Counted from the first letter of the stretch, positions 34,936-51,908 are shown. The stretch: 64,000 nucleotides of DNA from Lobosporangium transversale (GCF_002105155.1 NW_019029009.1:248001-312000), one strand, 5' to 3'. Made by a program: numbers and translations. Notes: generated by a model from the letters alone, not told the origin.

Positions 34936-37900
34936 ATGTCCATGGCCACAGCACCACCCTCAGACATCCTTTCAAAACTGACTAATGACCTAAAGTCAAA
35001 GTAAGCGTACAAATAAAACGATAGGGCAGAATATAGCTTCAAAGGCGTCCATATTGTTTCTGAAACTTCAGACCCAAAGATGTATTGATGCATTTTATTA
35101 CATCATTCCCACACAATGAATTCATAGGAATGAAGAAGTCAGGCTACAGTCGGCTCAGGCCTTGAAGGATCATGTAAGACTCTCAGCACTATTATCAATT
35201 GATGGATAGCAGCACTGCAATCCTTTGGATCTAAATATTCACTTTGAAATGTTTTCTTTGTGTTCGTTTATCCATGCAGGTCGTTGTCATGTCAAGGGAG
35301 TTGTCAGGACAGGATTTGAAAAGATTCTATGGAGAAGTCAACAGCATTATTTGGACACTCGTACAGAGTGTCGACAATAATGATAAACTTTGTGGCGTCA
35401 TGATCATTGGTAATGAAGAGGAAAAAAGAATAGACTGCTGTACATCAATTCCAAGTGCGAAGACCTTGAAGTGACTAAGTTTACTTTTTTTTCCCCATTG
35501 GCTCTTTGCCTCTGATAGATAAGCTGATTGGCATTGAAGGCGAGGAGAACACAACGCAGGAAACACGCTTCGCAAACTACTTACGTCAGCTCTTTCCAGC
35601 AGATGTTAAGACAATGACAGTTGCAGCAAGGGCATTAGGTACTGGGATAAAAAAAGAAAAAAAGTACTAGTGTGGATATTATCCAGCGAGCTTGTGAATT
35701 GCTCTATTCTTATGTTCTAACACATCGACAAATTGAACTTTTGTTTGCACTTAGGAAAGCTGGCACAACAAGGAGGGACTTTCACGACAGAGTTTGTAGA
35801 GTTTGAATTGAAAAGAGCGATCGAATGGCTTACTGGTATGAAAAGGAACCATTTGCTTTAATCTTTATTTTATTATTTTTTTTCTCACTAACATGAGCAT
35901 TTTATGGGTCATCTTGTTCAGGAGATCGGCAAGAGGCCCGACGACACGCGAGTGTGCTTGTTCTAGCAGAGTTGGTTCGGCATGCGGACGTTATTGTTTA
36001 TCCTTTCGTTGCGTCAATTCTTGAACATATCTGGGTTGCATTCAGAGATCCCAATGTAAGAAGATTTTATCTTAAGTTGAAAAGGCTTAAACACCTTAGG
36101 ACTTACTCTAAAAAAGCTGATCGATGCAAAAAAAAAAAATTAATAGCAAAACATCCGGGTTGCAGCGGCAGATGCTTTGAGTGCTGTCCTCGTGATAATT
36201 GCCGACCGTGATAGTCCGTATAAAAGCACTTGGTATAACAGAATCAGTGAAGAAGCACAGCGGGGCTTGCGGATCGCCTCAACGGAAAGCATCCATGGTT
36301 CATTACTGATTTACCGCGAGTTGCTGCTCCATGCAGGCATGGTGGGTCGCTCATCTTTTTTAGTCTAACTTCTCTGCATAAGTGGAGCATAGCTAATGGA
36401 TTATTTATTTGTTGTTTGATTTCAATGACATTAGTTCATGCATGAGCGGTATAAAAGTACAGGCGAAATTGTCTTTCAGTACAAGGACCATAGGGATGGC
36501 TTAGTTCGTAGGGCTGTGATTTCTCTGATTCCTGATTTAGCTGCATACAACCCACAGGAATTTGCTAACGTATATCTTCATCGAGCCATGGTGCACATTC
36601 TCAGCCAACTCCGCAAAGATAAAGAACGCTCATTGATGAAAGAAAAAGATCGATCAAACGCTTTTCTTGCCATTGGAAAAATCGCACTTGTTGCTGGTGC
36701 AGACATGGGAGAATTTTTGGATGACATTTTGATTTGCATTAGAGAAGGACTAAGGCTCAAGAGGTTAGACAACGTAGCAACAACTGACTTCCTATTATGA
36801 AGAATGACGATGCTTATGTGGTGTAGAGAAAAGCATACTAAGCTCCCTTTTTTAAATCATCTATGAATATTGCAGCAAAAACCGTATCCAGACCGATACG
36901 CCAATATTCAGCTGCATCAGTATGCTGGCCAACGCTGTCGGACAAGCACTTACAAAACACATGCATGAATTGTTGGAGTTGATGTTTGCTACTGGACTTA
37001 GCGAACCATTGCGCCAATCACTCACGGATCTATCCAACTGTATACCCCCCTTACTGCCCATCATCCAAGGTAACGCTCGCTGCAAATGCTTTTTATGCTA
37101 TAAAAGATGGACTGAAGTGATCCAGCTGTTGATCTTAATCGCACTCCCTCATGTTCATAACAGAGCGCTTACTCAACATGCTTTCCATGATTCTGAGTGG
37201 ACATATGTACAAACCATTGGGAGCACCAAATGGAGCAAGAACAGGACTCACCAGTTCTCCTGTGAGGCGTGACATTCAATCTGCCGAGCCAAAAGATGTA
37301 GACTCCATCATTCTCGCTCTTACTACCCTCGGTTCTTTCAACTTTCAAGGACATATCCTTAATGAATTTGTGCGAGATTGTTGTATTCCTTTTTTGGAGG
37401 ACGACAATCCAGATATTAGGCGCTCTGCTGCTAAAACATGTTGCCAGCTCTTTGTTCGAGACCCCATCTGCTTCCAAACCAGTGCACATGCGGTTCAGGT
37501 TGTTGGCGAGGTCCTAGAAAAGCTACTGACTGTGGGCATTGCAGATCCGGATCCTGAGATCCGACGAACTGTAATGGAATCGTTAGATGAGCGATTCGAT
37601 CGCCATTTAGCACAGGCAGAAAATGTGCGCTCGCTCTTCATTGCATTGAATGATGAGATTTTTGCCATTCGAGAGCACGCAATTACGATTATCGGACGCC
37701 TGTCTATGCATAATCCCGCCTATGTCATGCCTTCCCTTCGGAAGACATTAATACAGCTTTTGACAGAAATTGAGTATTCGGGCGTGAGCCGAAATAAGGA
37801 GGAGAGCGCACGGTTGCTAGCTCTTTTAGTGATTTCCTCGCAACGACTTGTGAAACCGTATGTTGAGTCTATTATTAAAGTACTGTTGCCCAAGGCTAAG

Positions 37901-38484
37901 GATCAAAGCGCCGGCGTTGTTTCAAGCATCTTGGCAGCTTTGGGAGAGCTTGCTCGCGTCGGAGGTGAAGATCTTTTACCCTTCATGGATCAGCTTATGC
38001 CGCTTATCATCGACACACTACAGGATCAGAGTTCACCAACCAAGCGTAGTGCTGCACTCAAAACTCTCGGGCAACTGGCAAGTAACACGGGCTATGTAAT
38101 TGAGCCATACATCAAATATCCGGGCCTGTTGGATACCCTGATGAACATTCTGAAGACGGAACAGTCCGGCAACATTCGAAAAGAGACTATCAAACTTCTC
38201 GGAATCCTCGGAGCTTTAGATCCTTATCGTCACAAACAAATGGCAATTGAGTCTGTGGATGACAATCAGGCAGACAAATCCCAGGGCTCAGACGTCTCGC
38301 TTTTAATGTCAGGGTTGGGGCCATCATCTGAAGACTATTACCCTACAGTTGTTATCAATGCGTTGCTCAAAATTCTGAAGGATCCATCTTTGAGTCAACA
38401 GTATCAACCCGCCACTCAGGCCATCTTGAATATTTTCCAAGCTCTGCAGTTGAAAATGGTGCCATTTTTGCCACAGGTAGGCTT

Positions 38485-38516
<32 letters not shown>

Positions 38517-41500
38517 CCCTTGAAGGATATGGCTAGTAGAGCGAACATTCTGCATTCAATGTGTACGTACTCACATAGTTCTTGTATCTTATTTAGATCA
38601 TGCCTGTATACCTGAGTATCATGCAGTCAGGCACGGTGCTTAATCTGGACTTCTACTTTGAAAAAATGGGCTTCTTGGTCATGATTGTAAAGCTTCATAT
38701 CCGCCCCTACCTCCCCGATCTTTTGCAGCTTGTCAAGGACAACTGGAATCACACACCACTGCAAGAGCGTATAATTGGGCTAGTTGAGAGCATAGCCGTG
38801 GCTCTTGATGGAGAATTCAAAGCATATTTGCCCAACTTACTGCAATCATTCCTTGCGGTCTTCGACACCGACCTGACGGAGAGGCATGACGCATCGATCA
38901 AAGTTTTAGGCGCATTTGTGAAATTTGGCTCTAACATCGAGGAATACATGCATTTGGTGATCCCAGTTCTAGTCAAGACATTTGAGAAGCCTGATGCACC
39001 CATAAATCTACGTAGAGCCGCCATCAACACCATCCGTGAGCTTGCTAAAAAAGTCAATTTTTCTGACTATGCGTCCAGGATTATTCACCCATTTGCTCGT
39101 ATCTTGGCGTTACCAGGGCCAGAGTTGAGAATGCCAACTATGGATGCGCTCTGTTGTTTGGTCCTTCAACTTGGACAGGATTATGTGAACTTTATTCCCA
39201 TGATCAAGAAGGTAAGTAAAGCATTCCTCCCCCTTTATTTACCTCAGATAACTAAATATCTTTCGTTAATGGCGGTGTTAAAGTTTACACTAAACTGTTT
39301 TTTTTTTTTTTTTTTTTTTTACTGCTATAACATATATTAAGGTCCTAATCCGTACCAGGATTAGCCATGCACAATACGATCATTTGGTCTCACAGCTGCT
39401 AAAGCGTGAGCCGCTGCCACTAGAATTGCCTGGGCTAGGTGATGATCGATATGTGTCCATATCAGATGTCCCACAGGCAGAGTCTGGTATTCGCAAACTT
39501 CCTGTTAATCAAGCCTCATTACGCAGAGCCTGGGACACTCAGCCACGCTCGACCAAAGATGATTGGGCAGATTGGATTCGACGTCTTTGTTTGGAAATGC
39601 TCAAAGAAACACCTTCTCACGCGCTCAGAGCATGCGCCGATATGGCAAATTCCTACCATCCTCTTGCTCGAGAACTATTCAATGCTGCATTTGTGTCTTG
39701 TTGGGGAGAGCTACTAGATCAGTACCAGGTAATGTTTGTTTGCATTATATATTGATTTTATTAATACCTTATATTATCTTTTCTTTTTTTGTTTTCGATA
39801 ATATCTCATTCTTACCTATTCTTTATTTTATTTTATTTTCATAATGATATAAAAACAATAGGAGGAGTTGGCAAGAGCATTGGTCACAGCACTTGTTGCA
39901 CCCAACATTTCACCTGAAATCATTCAAATCCTACTCAACCTCGCCGAGTTCATGGAGCATGATGATAAACCTCTTCCTATAGACATTCGTACTTTAGGAG
40001 AGTATGCAGCAAAGAGTCATGCGTTTGCCAAGGCACTCCATTATAAGGAGCTTGAGTTCTTAACAGAGCCTTCTACCAACGCAATAGAAGAGTTGATTGG
40101 AATCAACAATAATCTACAGCAGCCTGATGCAGCTGCTGGTATCTTGACGCATGCACAGCTTCATCATGACTTTGAGCTCAAGGAGGCTTGGTACGAACGT
40201 CTGCAGCGATGGGAGGATGCATTGGCAGCATATGAACGCAAGCAACTGGAGAATCCAAATGATCTTACACTCACTAACAAGCGCATGCGCTGTTTGCATG
40301 CTCTTGGTGAGTGGGACCAGCTGTCTTCTTTGGCACAGGCCAAATGGGGCAGCGCACCACCTCAAGATCGCCGTAAAATGGCATCATTTGCCGCTGCAGC
40401 TGCTTGGGGTCTGGGTCAATGGGAGCTTTTGGACGAATACATTTCAGCCATGCAGGAAAACTCTGATAGAGCCTTTTTCAAAGCTATTCTAGCACTTCAC
40501 CGTAATCAGTTTCAGGAGGCCGAGAAGTACATTGATAAGACCCGTAACATGTTGGATACTGAACTCACTGCTCTTGTTGGGGAGAGTTATAACCGAGCGT
40601 ATGCAACTGTAGTTCGGGTCCAGATGATGGCAGAATTAGAAGAGATCATTGCATACAAACAATACCATGATCAACCCGACCGTCAGGCTACGATCCGACG
40701 TACGTGGATGAAGCGGTTGAAGGGTTGTCAGAGAAATGTAGAGGTGTGGCAAAAGTTGATTAAGGTCCATGCGATCGTGGTGACACCAGCTCAGGATATG
40801 GAGATGCGTATTAAGTTTATGAACTTGTGTCGCAAAAATGGTCGACTGAGGTTAGCAGAAAACACCATGAGTACGCTTATGGGCCCTGATACTGCAAACA
40901 TGAGCTTCACAGCCATGACGCAGGTGACACCACCACAGATTGTCTATGCTAAGCTTAAGTACATGTGGGCGACAGGTGTTCGCGAGCATACCCTGGACTG
41001 TTTACGCCAATTTACGGAGCGATTGGCATCCGACCTTGGCCTTGGAACGGTTGAGGATGCCGGCATTGCTATGACAGGAGCTAACCAGCTGAATGGAAAC
41101 GTGGTCGACTACTCCAGATTACTTGCACGCTGCTATCTGAAGCAGGGAGAGTGGCAGTTTGCTCTTCAAGATGGCTGGACGCATGTAAGTTGAGCGTATG
41201 CGGCTCTGAAATGATAGTTGGATAGCACTAGGCAATCATTCTTTACTCATGGCATTATCAACCTTTGTTGTTTTTTTTTAAGGACTCAATTGAGGACATT
41301 CTGACACCATATCTCTATGCCAAGCATTTGGACAAAGATTGGTATAAGGCGTGGCATACATGGGCGCTAGCTAACTTCGAGGTGATCACGTTTTATGAGA
41401 AGAACCCGCCCCCTAACCATTCTGGACGCGACCCATGCCTTCAATATGTTATTCCTTCGATCATGGGCTTCTTCAAGTCCATTGCACTATCTCAGGGCAA

Positions 41501-43769
41501 TTCACTTCAAGATACGCTGCGCTTATTGACACTCTGGTTCAAGTTTGGTCATCGCGCGGAGATCAGTGCGGCACTGAGCGATGGTTTTTCAACTGTCAGC
41601 ATTGATACCTGGTTACAAGTCATTCCACAGCTAATCGCCCGTATCCACGCGCCTAGCCCCAATGTACAACGTCTGATTCACCAGTTGCTGACAGATGTTG
41701 GGAAGGAGCATCCGCAAGCACTGGTATATTCTTTGACGGTTGCTTCGAAGTCACCTAGTGTTGTACGCAAGAATGCAGCCTTAGCAATTATGGAGAAGAT
41801 GAGAGTGCATAGCCCGCTGTTAGTCGAGCAGGCATTATTGGTCAGCCAGGAGCTTATTCGTGTAGCTATCCTGTGGCATGAGATGTGGCACGAAGGTCTA
41901 GAAGAGGCGTCTCGTCTGTACTTTGGTGACCGTAACATCAATGGAATGTTGGCGCTACTAGAGCCTCTCCATATGATGCTTCAGAGGGTAATATTCCATG
42001 CTAACCAATATGACAGCAATCAGTACATCATATCATAGCTCAAATAGATTCTGGCAAATGAGAGGCTGATTTTTTTTTTTTTTTTTTTTTTTTAGGGCCC
42101 TGAGACCCAGCGTGAGATAGCATTCAACCAAGCGTTTGGTCGAGACCTAAGGGAAGCCCAAGAATGCTGCATTCGCTATGGCCAAACTCAAGAAATCAAT
42201 GACCTTAATCAAGCATGGGATATCTACTATCAAGTGTTCCGTCGTATCGCGAAGCAGCTTCAACAGCTTAGCACTTTGGATTTACCATATGTCTCGCCAC
42301 AATTGCAGGGCGCTCAGGATCTTGAGCTTGCTATTCCAGGAACTTATAAGAGTGGTGAACCTATCATTAAGATTTCATCGTTTGTACCAACGCTCACTGT
42401 GATGACTTCGAAGCAACGTCCTCGTCGCTTGACTGTGAAGGGAAGTGATGGACGTGATTATCAATATCTATTGAAGGGACACGAGGATCTACGTCAGGAT
42501 GAACGTGTCATGCAGTTGTTTGGACTTGTGAACACACTTCTGTCTATTGACCCAGAAACATTCAAGAGGTACTTGGGCATTCAGCGATACCCTGTCATTC
42601 CACTCTCGCCCAACTCGGGTCTCATTGGATGGTTACCAGATACAGATACGCTTCATACCTTGATCCGTGATTATCGTGAAAGTCGCAAAATTTTGTTGAA
42701 CATTGAGCACCGCATCATGTTACAGATGGCGCCCGATTATGATAACTTGACGTTGATGCAAAAAGTTGAAGTCTTTGAGTATGCACTTAACAACACTGGA
42801 GGTCAAGATCTGTACAAGGTCCTGTGGCTCAAGAGCCGGAACTCGGAGGCATGGCTCGACAGGAGAACAAATTATACCCGATCTTTGGCGGTCATGTCCA
42901 TGGTCGGATATATTCTTGGACTGGGAGATCGCCACCCGTCCAACTTGATGCTGGATCGTAACTCGGGCAAGATTGTGCACATTGATTTTGGTGACTGCTT
43001 TGAAGTGGCGATGCATCGTGAAAAGTTCCCAGAACAGATTCCGTTCCGGTTGACACGAATGTTGACCAACGCTATGGAGGTCAGTGGTATTGAGGGTAAC
43101 TTTAGGAATACGTGCGAGAATGTGATGCGTGTACTACGAGAGAATAAGGAGAGTTTGATGGCAGTATTGGAAGCCTTTGTATATGATCCCTTGATCAATT
43201 GGAGGATTTTGACCACAAGCCCTCGTCAACGTAAGTAAAAAAAAAAAAAAAAAAAAAAAAGTCTAAAGTTTATAGATGATGTTAATGGCCTTATTAATAT
43301 TGACCCTTTTTTTTTTTCCTATTTTAGCGATGGAGAATGGACAGGGTGGAAATCAAAATGCAGCAAATGAGTCTGTCATGGACGAGCAGGCACGCAATAT
43401 GAGGAGAGCCCTACCAAGTGAGCGTGAACTCGTGCGAGACAACATGAAGAGTAATGACTTGTTTTTACATATTTTTTACATATTTATTTATTTAAATACA
43501 ATAACAATCGTTTTTTTTTGTCGATAGAACTAACTTTTTTTTTTAAATTCATTATCTATCACATGTCTTATATAGTGGAGAACCAGCCTGAACAGTTGAA
43601 CCAGAGAGCAGTATCGATTATCAATCGTGTGACCAATAAGTTGACAGGCAGAGATTTCAAGCCTGACAAACCCTTGGATGTACCATCGCAGGTCGAAAAG
43701 TTGATTCAACAGGCGTCATCGTACGAAAACCTGTGCCAGTGCTGGATTGGATGGTGTGCCTTCTGGTAG
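34936..43769 (+). CDS. TOR: TOR phosphatidylinositol 3-kinase-related kinase
   Basis: Serine/threonine kinase at the centre of nutrient signalling (TORC1/TORC2). Seventeen exons: 34936-35000, 35128-35173, 35280-35409, 35519-35638, 35755-35835, 35922-36055, 36147-36341, 36435-36763, 36876-37069, 37164-38476, 38597-39211, 39342-39728, 39862-41184, 41283-41987, 42096-43230, 43328-43450, 43576-43769; 7089 nt, 2362 aa. HEAT repeats fill residues 1-1200, the FAT domain about 1250-1800, and FRB about 1830-1930 ([19 protein letters not shown]...[14 protein letters not shown]). The kinase has [30 protein letters not shown] (catalytic loop) and VHIDFGDCF (DFG), and the protein ends in the canonical FATC GWCAFW. 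The FRB Ser in EEASRLYF and the Trp and Phe of [10 protein letters not shown] are kept, so the product should bind FKBP12-rapamycin. All introns are GT-AG. Confidence 0.97.
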
Positions 43770-44101
43770 AAGACTATCTCTTAGTTCCTCTTTTTTGTAA
43801 TTGTCTGTTCCGTGTCTGTCCAATTGTAAATAAGAAAAATGTTATTGGTATTGAAATCAATGAAGAAATTCTTGGGTGTAATTTTTTTTTTATGAATATT
43901 CCCATTGTTCTATGACAAATGATTGTTAGACCCACTGATATACATATATAAAAAAAGGCTAGACTATTTACAAGTTTGAAGGTCGATCATCTGACGAAAA
44001 ATGTTTGGAGATGGGATGACAAATCTGTGCAACAAATAACAGATAGAATCACAAAATGTGATGTCAATGTTACCAGAATTGACTCCACTCTTGAAGTCTT
44101 T
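43770..44101. other. convergent 3' spacer TOR/kinase
   Basis: About 330 bp of AT-rich 3' UTR sequence from the two converging genes; no further signals recognised. Confidence 0.5.
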
Positions 44102-44890
44102 TCAGAATGGTGATAAGGGCGATATTTCAGGAAGGCCAAGGTCTGCCTGCGGACGTGTGGTCTGCTGTAATTGTGGATGCTGTGGATATTGGCATACCGA
44201 CAGTTCATCTCCTTGTGGAGATTCTGACTGAAGTCGTTGTAATGCTTGCTGGCGCTGCTGTAGCTGACGCTGCTGCTGTTGTTGTTGTTGTTGTTGTTGT
44301 TGTAGCAGCGACGCTGATGACGATGGTTGTTGTGATTGCTGTGATTGCTGTGATTGTTGTAATTGTTGTTGAGACGGTGAAGCTTGCGGAGAAGGATGGA
44401 ACTGCTGCCCATTAGCTACAGCAGTATGTGTACCAGCTGGTTTCGAAAGCATAGCATTCAACGCTGTAGATGAAGCAAGACCAATCGGTAGTGATATGGA
44501 GAGACCCCTTCTCCTATCCTTGTCTTTCTCTTTAATATCTTTCTTACGTAAGCCCGAGAACATGCTCCTCCGCTTGTCTGGAGATTGTTGTACAACATCC
44601 GTTAGGAATTTCAATTCCTCAGTCTCTGGCATGTCCCTGAACCAATTACTATGTAGAGCTTGATAAGCTGTCAGTCGATTCTTGGGATCATATTGAAGTA
44701 CACCGGTAATTAACTCAAGTGCCTCTTCAGTTGCATTCGGTAGCGCTTCTCTCAAAGTACGCAGCGGTGTCTTTTTAATTTGAAAAAGCACAAGAAAGGA
44801 GAGAAAACATGAAAGACAGAGAATTATTTTAGTAATTTCTCAAACGCAACAAGATCAATGGTCCCGTTTCATATTGAATCGATTAATATC

Positions 44891-44921
<31 letters not shown>

Positions 44922-46121
44922 GCACTTACGGCAGGAAATGCAAAGCCCATGCGGGCGGCAATCTGGACACCTTCTTTCCATTCACCACCAACCTTTGGTG
45001 AGATTCCGTTCAGACTTTCTCCAGGCGCGAATGCATCTGGCTGGGGTTGGGGCTGGGGCTGCCGTGGTGCGGGGCTTCCAAGTACACTGCCTATCCGCAT
45101 AATCTGATCGATATCACTATTACCAGGAAATAATGGTTTGAGACTAATCAATTCTGCAGCAATTGCTCCTATTGCCCACAGATCGACGGCACTTGAATAG
45201 GCTGTTGATTTCAAAACAACCTCTGGTGAACGATACCTGAGACAAGAGACAAATAAAGGAAAGACAATTAATAAAAAAATTCGGAGAATTTTTATTCGAC
45301 GATTTGGAATCTACACAACACAGCATTTCATAAGCTTCCTTATTGATGGTTTAAAAAAAAAAAAAAAGAAGAAGTATAGATACTGTCGAAGAGGGATATT
45401 CACTTACCATCGAGTACTGACATATGTTGTATAAGGTGGACGACTCTTGAGCTCCCTTGCTAACCCCAGATCAGCGATTTTGACGGTATCACCCGAGATC
45501 AAGAGATTTTCTGGCTTCATGTCACGGTGCATGACTCCCTTTGCATGCATGTGTTGTAGTCCACGAAGTACTTGGAAGCTGGAAATGACAACAATTGATC
45601 GCGTTGCATATTGAAATGATAGTAATAATATTAATAATAACAATAGCAAAAAAAAAAAAAAATTAATTGATCAATTTTCTGCAAGGGTATAAGAGTAGTG
45701 ACGAGAACAAAAGCACAATGACGAGATCATCCCCCATTGACTTTCTACTGTTGGATGGATTCAACAATGGCGTAAAGTAAATAAATAAAATAAAATAAAA
45801 TAAAAAAAGTATATCTTCATACACTATGCTTTTGATACGAGACTCTTCTAGTCTGACTCCGTTTTGATCTTGAATTAATTGATAAAGATTTCCTTCCATC
45901 AATTCAAAAACCATATGCAATTCCTTTTTCTCTAAGAAAAAGTGATGCAGCTTGATGATGTTAGGTCCAAAGCGAAGAACCTCAAGGGCCTATTAAAAGA
46001 AAGTAAAAAAAAAAAAAAAAAAAAAAAGGAGGAAGATAGTGGTGATGGATCAAAGGAAAAGGGATGTGGCCGTCAATAACTATCCATAGTTAGTGGAGAG
46101 CTAATACAGTAGTCTGCATTT

Positions 46122-46155
<34 letters not shown>

Positions 46156-47394
46156 GGCATTGATGCTCCGTTCATCTCTATAGTGAATACTTGCCTTAAC
46201 TTCCTGTAGAGACCGACATTCACTTTGAGACGTAAACTTTTTCTTCATCTTTTTGATAGCAACCTATTTTTTTTTTTTGTGTTATTTTATATTTTTATAG
46301 GACAACATGATTGTTTTTTCATCACACATGGGCATTTACGCATGCGAAGAAGAGCACCAAAAATAATGCAGACCAAAGCATAGTAAAAAAAAAAAAAATG
46401 TTAGAGAAAGAAAAGTTATATGTAATATACATGTTATACATGTGAGCATTCAGTGCTTGCTTTCGTTGCTTTTTTGCTGACATGCCTATCCCTATTCACC
46501 CTCTTCCTTCTTTCCTTCCTCCCCTATCCCATATCGCATCGAATGAAGAATGAGATAAGATAGGGTGAAGTCAAAAAAAAAAAGAAAGAGCAAAACATGA
46601 TCGTGTGGATATCTCTTAAAAGGTGTTGTGTACCCGCCTCCACCGATCCCCATAACTCTTTCTTTGAGCCACGGACATTCATGCACACAGACGAGAGAGA
46701 CATCGAATATCAACAGAGTTCACAAAGTGACCCCCATGTCCGAAACTTGTCGAATAAAAGCAAAAACGCACAGCGTCTTTATTTGTGGATGCACGCCCAT
46801 GCAGAAGCGCGTCTTAATGTTTTCCCCCGATAGGTCTGCAATAATAATAGTTTTAATTATAATAATAAGAATAAGGCCACATACCAGTTCGCCAGACACT
46901 TTGTGCCGTGCTTGGACAACTGATCCGAACGAACCATTGCCCAACTCTTGCAGGACTACAAACTGATCCATCGAACGTGCTACTAACAGACTATGATGTG
47001 TTGAAGACGATGAAGGTGACCCATTGCTCTCATTCAATGGAATGGCAGATGGTGCGAGGGTGTGTGAAAGGAGGTCATGCTGAGGAGTTGGAGGTAAACT
47101 TGCTTCCCTTCTTGGATTATAGTACTGTATTGCCTCTACTGCTGCTGCTACTGCTGCTGCTGCTGCTGCCGCTGATATTGTTGAGGAAGAAGGCGAGAGA
47201 TATTGTTTCTTTTCTAATACAAGAGGAAATGCGGGGGAAACGGCCATAACAGCAGGCATGGCAGAAGCAATGGGTATATCAACTGTGGGTGACGGAGGAG
47301 ACGTTGGTGTTGGAGGTGTAGGACGAGTGTGAGGTAGGAAGAAGAAGGAGGCCTTTCTACCGGCCCGTTGAAATGTTTGAGTTGCTTCAGCCAT
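44102..47394 (-). CDS. RCK/MAK/Ime2-like serine/threonine protein kinase
   Basis: CMGC-group kinase of the RCK family (mammalian MAK/ICK, yeast Ime2, fission yeast Pit1/Mde3), which acts in meiosis, sporulation or polarity. Exons on the minus strand: 47394-46885, 46263-46195, 45989-45823, 45578-45408, 45236-44930, 44770-44102; 630 aa. Residues 1-145 are Ala/Pro/Ser-rich with a poly-Ala run. The kinase shows [12 protein letters not shown] (P-loop), [41 protein letters not shown] (DLG instead of the commoner DFG), the activation loop [19 protein letters not shown], and [14 protein letters not shown]. The loop reads TTY where MAK/ICK have TDY and yeast Ime2 has TAY. A poly-Gln tract of 11 residues lies near the C-terminus. 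Intron 2 (46194-45990) is GC-AG. The start at 47394 is the first in-frame ATG. Confidence 0.92.
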
Positions 47395-48732
47395 TTCGAA
47401 GAGGCTATCGTATAATTGTGGTATGATAGTTCGACCCAAAGGCTGACCGAAGGAAGGGGGGTTAGGATATGGAGTGAAGAAAGGGGAAAGTCCCGAGAAT
47501 GATTGTTACAAAAAGGATTGTAAGGTTATATGTGGTCGTTGTTGTGGTCGTTGTTGTGGTCGTTGTTGTGGTCGTTGTTGTGGTCGTTATACGAGCGAAA
47601 GAGAATGTGTGTGAGAAAGAGCAAGAACTTTTTATTTTTAAAAAAAAAAAAAAAAAAAAAAGATAACAGGGGAAAGGAGAGTGAATAATTTATAGGACTA
47701 TATGAAAAACAGTTAAGTCAAAGATGAAATGAGGAAGACTCTAAATGAGAGTGGAAATAAGAGTGGAGAGAGAAAGGAAAAAAGAGAGAGAGAAGGAAAG
47801 AGCAAAAATTGAAGAGAGAGAAAGGGAGAGGGTGAAGGCAGACGAACAGGCAATTAAGTGAGTAAAGCGATTTGATAATATTAAAAAAGCACTAGAGTTT
47901 ACGGCCTCAGTTTTTCGTTTCTGCTCAGTTTTCTTTGGGTGATTATCAGAGCTGCTCTCTTTCCAAGTAAATAGAAACCCTATCCAATTCATATACGCTT
48001 CACTGTTTTCTCATATAAAAAATAAGTGTGGATCTGTTGTGTAAGAGATTGATAATTGGAATTTGGCTTACCCATTTTGTCTGCCCATTACATTCAATGA
48101 ACACGTTGAATACGTATCCGTTACCCACAGCCTCTGTTCTCTCGGTCTGATGAAATTATCTTGCATCGTTTTGACGTGTAGGTTTTACTAAGGTCGATTG
48201 AATACCAATCAAACTACATGGCATCATCATTCTCTCTGCAAAGGAAGAAGGGAGGAAAGAAAGAAAAGAAAAGGGAGTGTAGAGGGGGGAAGGGGGGGAA
48301 ACAAAAGCAGGGTGTAGTTGGGTGATATCTATTTGAATCGTCTTGTGGGTGTGTGAGATTTTGAAAGAAGGATTGGATGGTCAAGAGGAAAGGAAAAGAA
48401 AAGGAGAAATCTCGCATGGTAATCAGGCCAGACTAGCCCTGTCAGATTTCAATCATCACAGAAGATTGAAAGGAGATTAAATTGGCCCGTGCCACAAACA
48501 ACGTGACTTCCTTAGTGTGACGTTATCCTGTGTTTTTTTTTTTTTTTTTTTTTTTTTAATATTTATTTTTACCTTGATACCACCTTTTCCTCTTCATCAC
48601 TTCTCACTTTTTTTCAATCCTCCCATCGCTTTCCTCCTTCCTCTTACTATCTCTTGCTGATCTACAGCAAGTCATTCTTGTCTCACCAAATTAAAAAAAG
48701 CTTTAGTATACATAAAGAGACATCACATTATA
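47395..48732. promoter_or_regulatory. divergent kinase/DBP2 intergenic region
   Basis: About 1.3 kb between divergent start codons. It holds a 12-bp tandem repeat (47532-47588), a poly(A) run (about 47640-47661), GA-rich DNA at about 47750-47840 and 48240-48300, and a poly(T) run (about 48533-48557) followed by a CT-rich DBP2 leader. No gene or conserved ORF is seen. Confidence 0.5.
47532..47588. repeat. 12-bp tandem repeat (GTGGTCGTTGTT)n
   Basis: Nearly five perfect copies of GTGGTCGTTGTT, the last ending in GTTATA. It lies about 140 bp upstream of the minus-strand kinase start, within its likely leader or promoter. Confidence 0.9.

Positions 48733-51908
<3,176 letters not shown>

Noticed and set aside
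44107-44415. Plus-strand Val/Ala-rich open frame
   Set aside because: It is the complement of the poly-Gln region of the kinase on the minus strand.
47395-47439. Extension of the kinase upstream to an in-frame TTG
   Set aside because: TTG starts are rare in fungi; the ATG at 47394 is the first credible start.
47532-47588. Regular repeats considered as a CRISPR-like array
   Set aside because: Copies are contiguous 12-mers without spacers, in a eukaryotic leader; it is a minisatellite.
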